Below, one piece after another: positions 57,817 to 58,815 of a stretch of 58,815 bases of DNA; position 1 is the first letter of the stretch, and every line of letters begins with the position of its first letter. The notes under the pieces are model-generated. The model was not told the DNA's origin, ran no database searches, and saw only the letters and a program-made list of their open reading frames with translations. The stretch is from Lentilactobacillus dabitei. GTDB taxonomy: Bacteria > Bacillota > Bacilli > Lactobacillales > Lactobacillaceae. The stretch lies in NCBI RefSeq assembly GCF_019061365.1, contig NZ_JAHPPD010000004.1, forward strand, positions 1 through 58,815, given 5' to 3'. A program made the position numbers and the translations under genes.

Positions 57817-58668
57817 ATGTCAAAACTTTTAAAACGAAGTCCACTGATCATCGTCCTTCTGCTGATTGTTTTGGGATTATCAGGTTGTCGTTATGAAAAT
57901 CGACAAAAGATGAATACTAATCCTGACACTTGGTCAGTTGTGTCCAAACAAAAGAAAATCGTGGTCGGATTGGATGACAGCTTCGTGCCAATGGGATTTC
58001 AAACGAAAAGTGGCAAGGTTGTTGGCTATGATGTTGACCTAGCCAGAGCCGTCTTTAAACTGTATGGCATCAAGGTTGATTTTCAACCAATTGATTGGTC
58101 AATGAACGTCACGGAACTCCGGAATGGCACGATTGACCTTATCTGGAATGGTTTCTCAATCAATCCGCAACGGGAAAAGAAATTAACTTTTAGTAAGCCT
58201 TATCTAAAGAATGAGCAGGTTTTGATATCTAATAAGAAAAACCACATCACCCGCTTTGCAGACATGAAAGACAAGGTTGCGGGGGTTCAAGCAGGATCGG
58301 CTGGCGCAATGGATATCGATAATCAACCTAAATTGCTTAAAGATCGGATCAAAGGGCACTCTCCGATCTTGTATGATTCGTTTACTGAAGCCTTTATTGA
58401 TTTGAATGCGAACCGAATTCAAGGCTTGCTGATTGATAGTATTTATGCAGGTTATTACATTGGTCACCAAAAGAATCGCGCAAGTTATCAAAGCATTCCC
58501 AGTGAATTCCCATCTGAATATTATGGTGTCGGGATGAGAAAAGGTGACACCGAGCTGAAGCAAAAAATTGATGCTGGCCTCGATAAACTTGCGAAGAATG
58601 GTGAACTTCACAAGATTGATATGAAATGGTTCGGGACGGATCGTGATAGTACGTTGATTAATAAATAG
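57817..58668 (+). CDS. Amino-acid-binding lipoprotein of the histidine-type transporter
   Basis: 283 residues from ATG 57817 (ATG 57811 abuts the GAAGG site). Lipoprotein signal with lipobox LSGC (Cys24). Family 3 solute-binding fold: VVGLDDSFVPMGFQ, GYDVDLARAVFKLYG, FSINPQREKKLTFSKPYL, AGVQAGSAG. Binds the amino acid outside the membrane for the preceding permease and ATPase. Confidence 0.92.
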   Translation: MSKLLKRSPLIIVLLLIVLGLSGCRYENRQKMNTNPDTWSVVSKQKKIVVGLDDSFVPMGFQTKSGKVVGYDVDLARAVFKLYGIKVDFQPIDWSMNVTELRNGTIDLIWNGFSINPQREKKLTFSKPYLKNEQVLISNKKNHITRFADMKDKVAGVQAGSAGAMDIDNQPKLLKDRIKGHSPILYDSFTEAFIDLNANRIQGLLIDSIYAGYYIGHQKNRASYQSIPSEFPSEYYGVGMRKGDTELKQKIDAGLDKLAKNGELHKIDMKWFGTDRDSTLINK

Positions 58669-58673
58669 TTGTT

Positions 58674-58704
58674 GAGGAACTGGCGGTCGTCAGTTTCTTT
58701 TTTT
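58674..58704 (+). terminator. Terminator of the histidine-type transporter operon
   Basis: GAGGAACTG (about 58674-58682) pairs with CAGTTTCTT (58691-58699) around a GC-rich loop, followed by T's. Confidence 0.8.
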
Positions 58705-58755
58705 GTGGAGATGAGTCCAGAGAAAAAGCTTCACATCGTAAGCATTAAATAACTG

Positions 58756-58781
58756 GACGTCTACTTCGTAGACGTCTTTTT
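58756..58781 (+). terminator. Second strong terminator hairpin
   Basis: GACGTCTAC (58756-58764) pairs perfectly with GTAGACGTC (58768-58776) around a three-base loop, followed by five T's. No gene precedes it within 75 bases; it is either a back-up terminator or the end of a small RNA. Confidence 0.75.
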
Positions 58782-58815
58782 GAGTACCATAGAATTATTA
58801 ATTAAGTATGAGGTG

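Overview
The window is chromosomal DNA from a low-GC Gram-positive bacterium, almost certainly a member of Lactobacillaceae. A heterofermentative Lentilactobacillus-like species is my best guess, but genus level is inference. The grounds are frequent TTG/GTG starts with strong AGGAGG ribosome binding sites, three T-box leaders, MurT/GatD, DUF1146 and DUF2969 proteins, YidD, EzrA, and a Ddl with the Phe that marks D-Ala-D-Lac ligases. Gene content is mostly core and nearly gap-free.

Layout. 1-249 is the damaged 3' end of a sensor histidine kinase. It is followed by pgi (288-1622), a divergent pair of tRNA genes (Glu-CTC on minus, Gln-CTG on plus), a secreted matrixin-like protease (minus), a small unknown gene and a beta-lactamase-fold serine hydrolase. 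gatD/murT (minus, 5341-7391) amidate lipid II. A translation and nucleotide block follows (tdk, prfA, prmC, sua5/ywlC, glyA, upp), then the complete F1Fo ATP synthase operon atpBEFHAGDC (13532-20005). A DUF1146 gene, murA, and an mbl-yidD-DUF2969-rodA-GcvH-like cluster (to 25387) handle wall precursor synthesis and elongation. A methionine T-box controls metNIQ (25734-28302). An SPFH protein precedes a five-gene envelope-stress-like operon (29600-34239) that joins a BceAB-type exporter to a GntR/YtrA regulator with its own ABC pair. ddl, a membrane GDPD, tag and an XRE-TPR regulator follow. On the minus strand lie a universal stress protein, a small membrane protein, rarA, rpsD with a long leader, and a frameshifted free-methionine-sulfoxide reductase. 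The plus strand then carries ezrA, a cysteine desulfurase with thiI, tpx, T-box(Val)-valS, folC, mreBCD-minCD, and finally a T-box(His)-controlled amino-acid ABC transporter.

How it works together. Cell-envelope growth dominates: precursor synthesis (murA, ddl), lipid II amidation (murT/gatD), SEDS polymerase and cytoskeleton (rodA, mbl, mreBCD) and division-site control (minCD, ezrA). Amino-acid supply is under tRNA-sensing control (Met, Val and His T-boxes, with readable specifier codons ATG, GTA and CAC).

The most unusual things I see are: (i) a three-copy interspersed long-hairpin repeat whose arms differ between copies by compensated substitutions, and whose third copy has lost the hairpin by an apparent slippage deletion; (ii) a His T-box leader with a second antiterminator/terminator module that has no Stem I of its own, plus a 12-nt perfect long-range complementarity; (iii) paired tRNA genes with near-identical divergent promoters; (iv) promoter -35 boxes written into the last codons of upstream genes; (v) a matrixin with a long coiled-coil insertion just before its zinc site. 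I saw no CRISPR array, insertion sequence, prophage or integrase.
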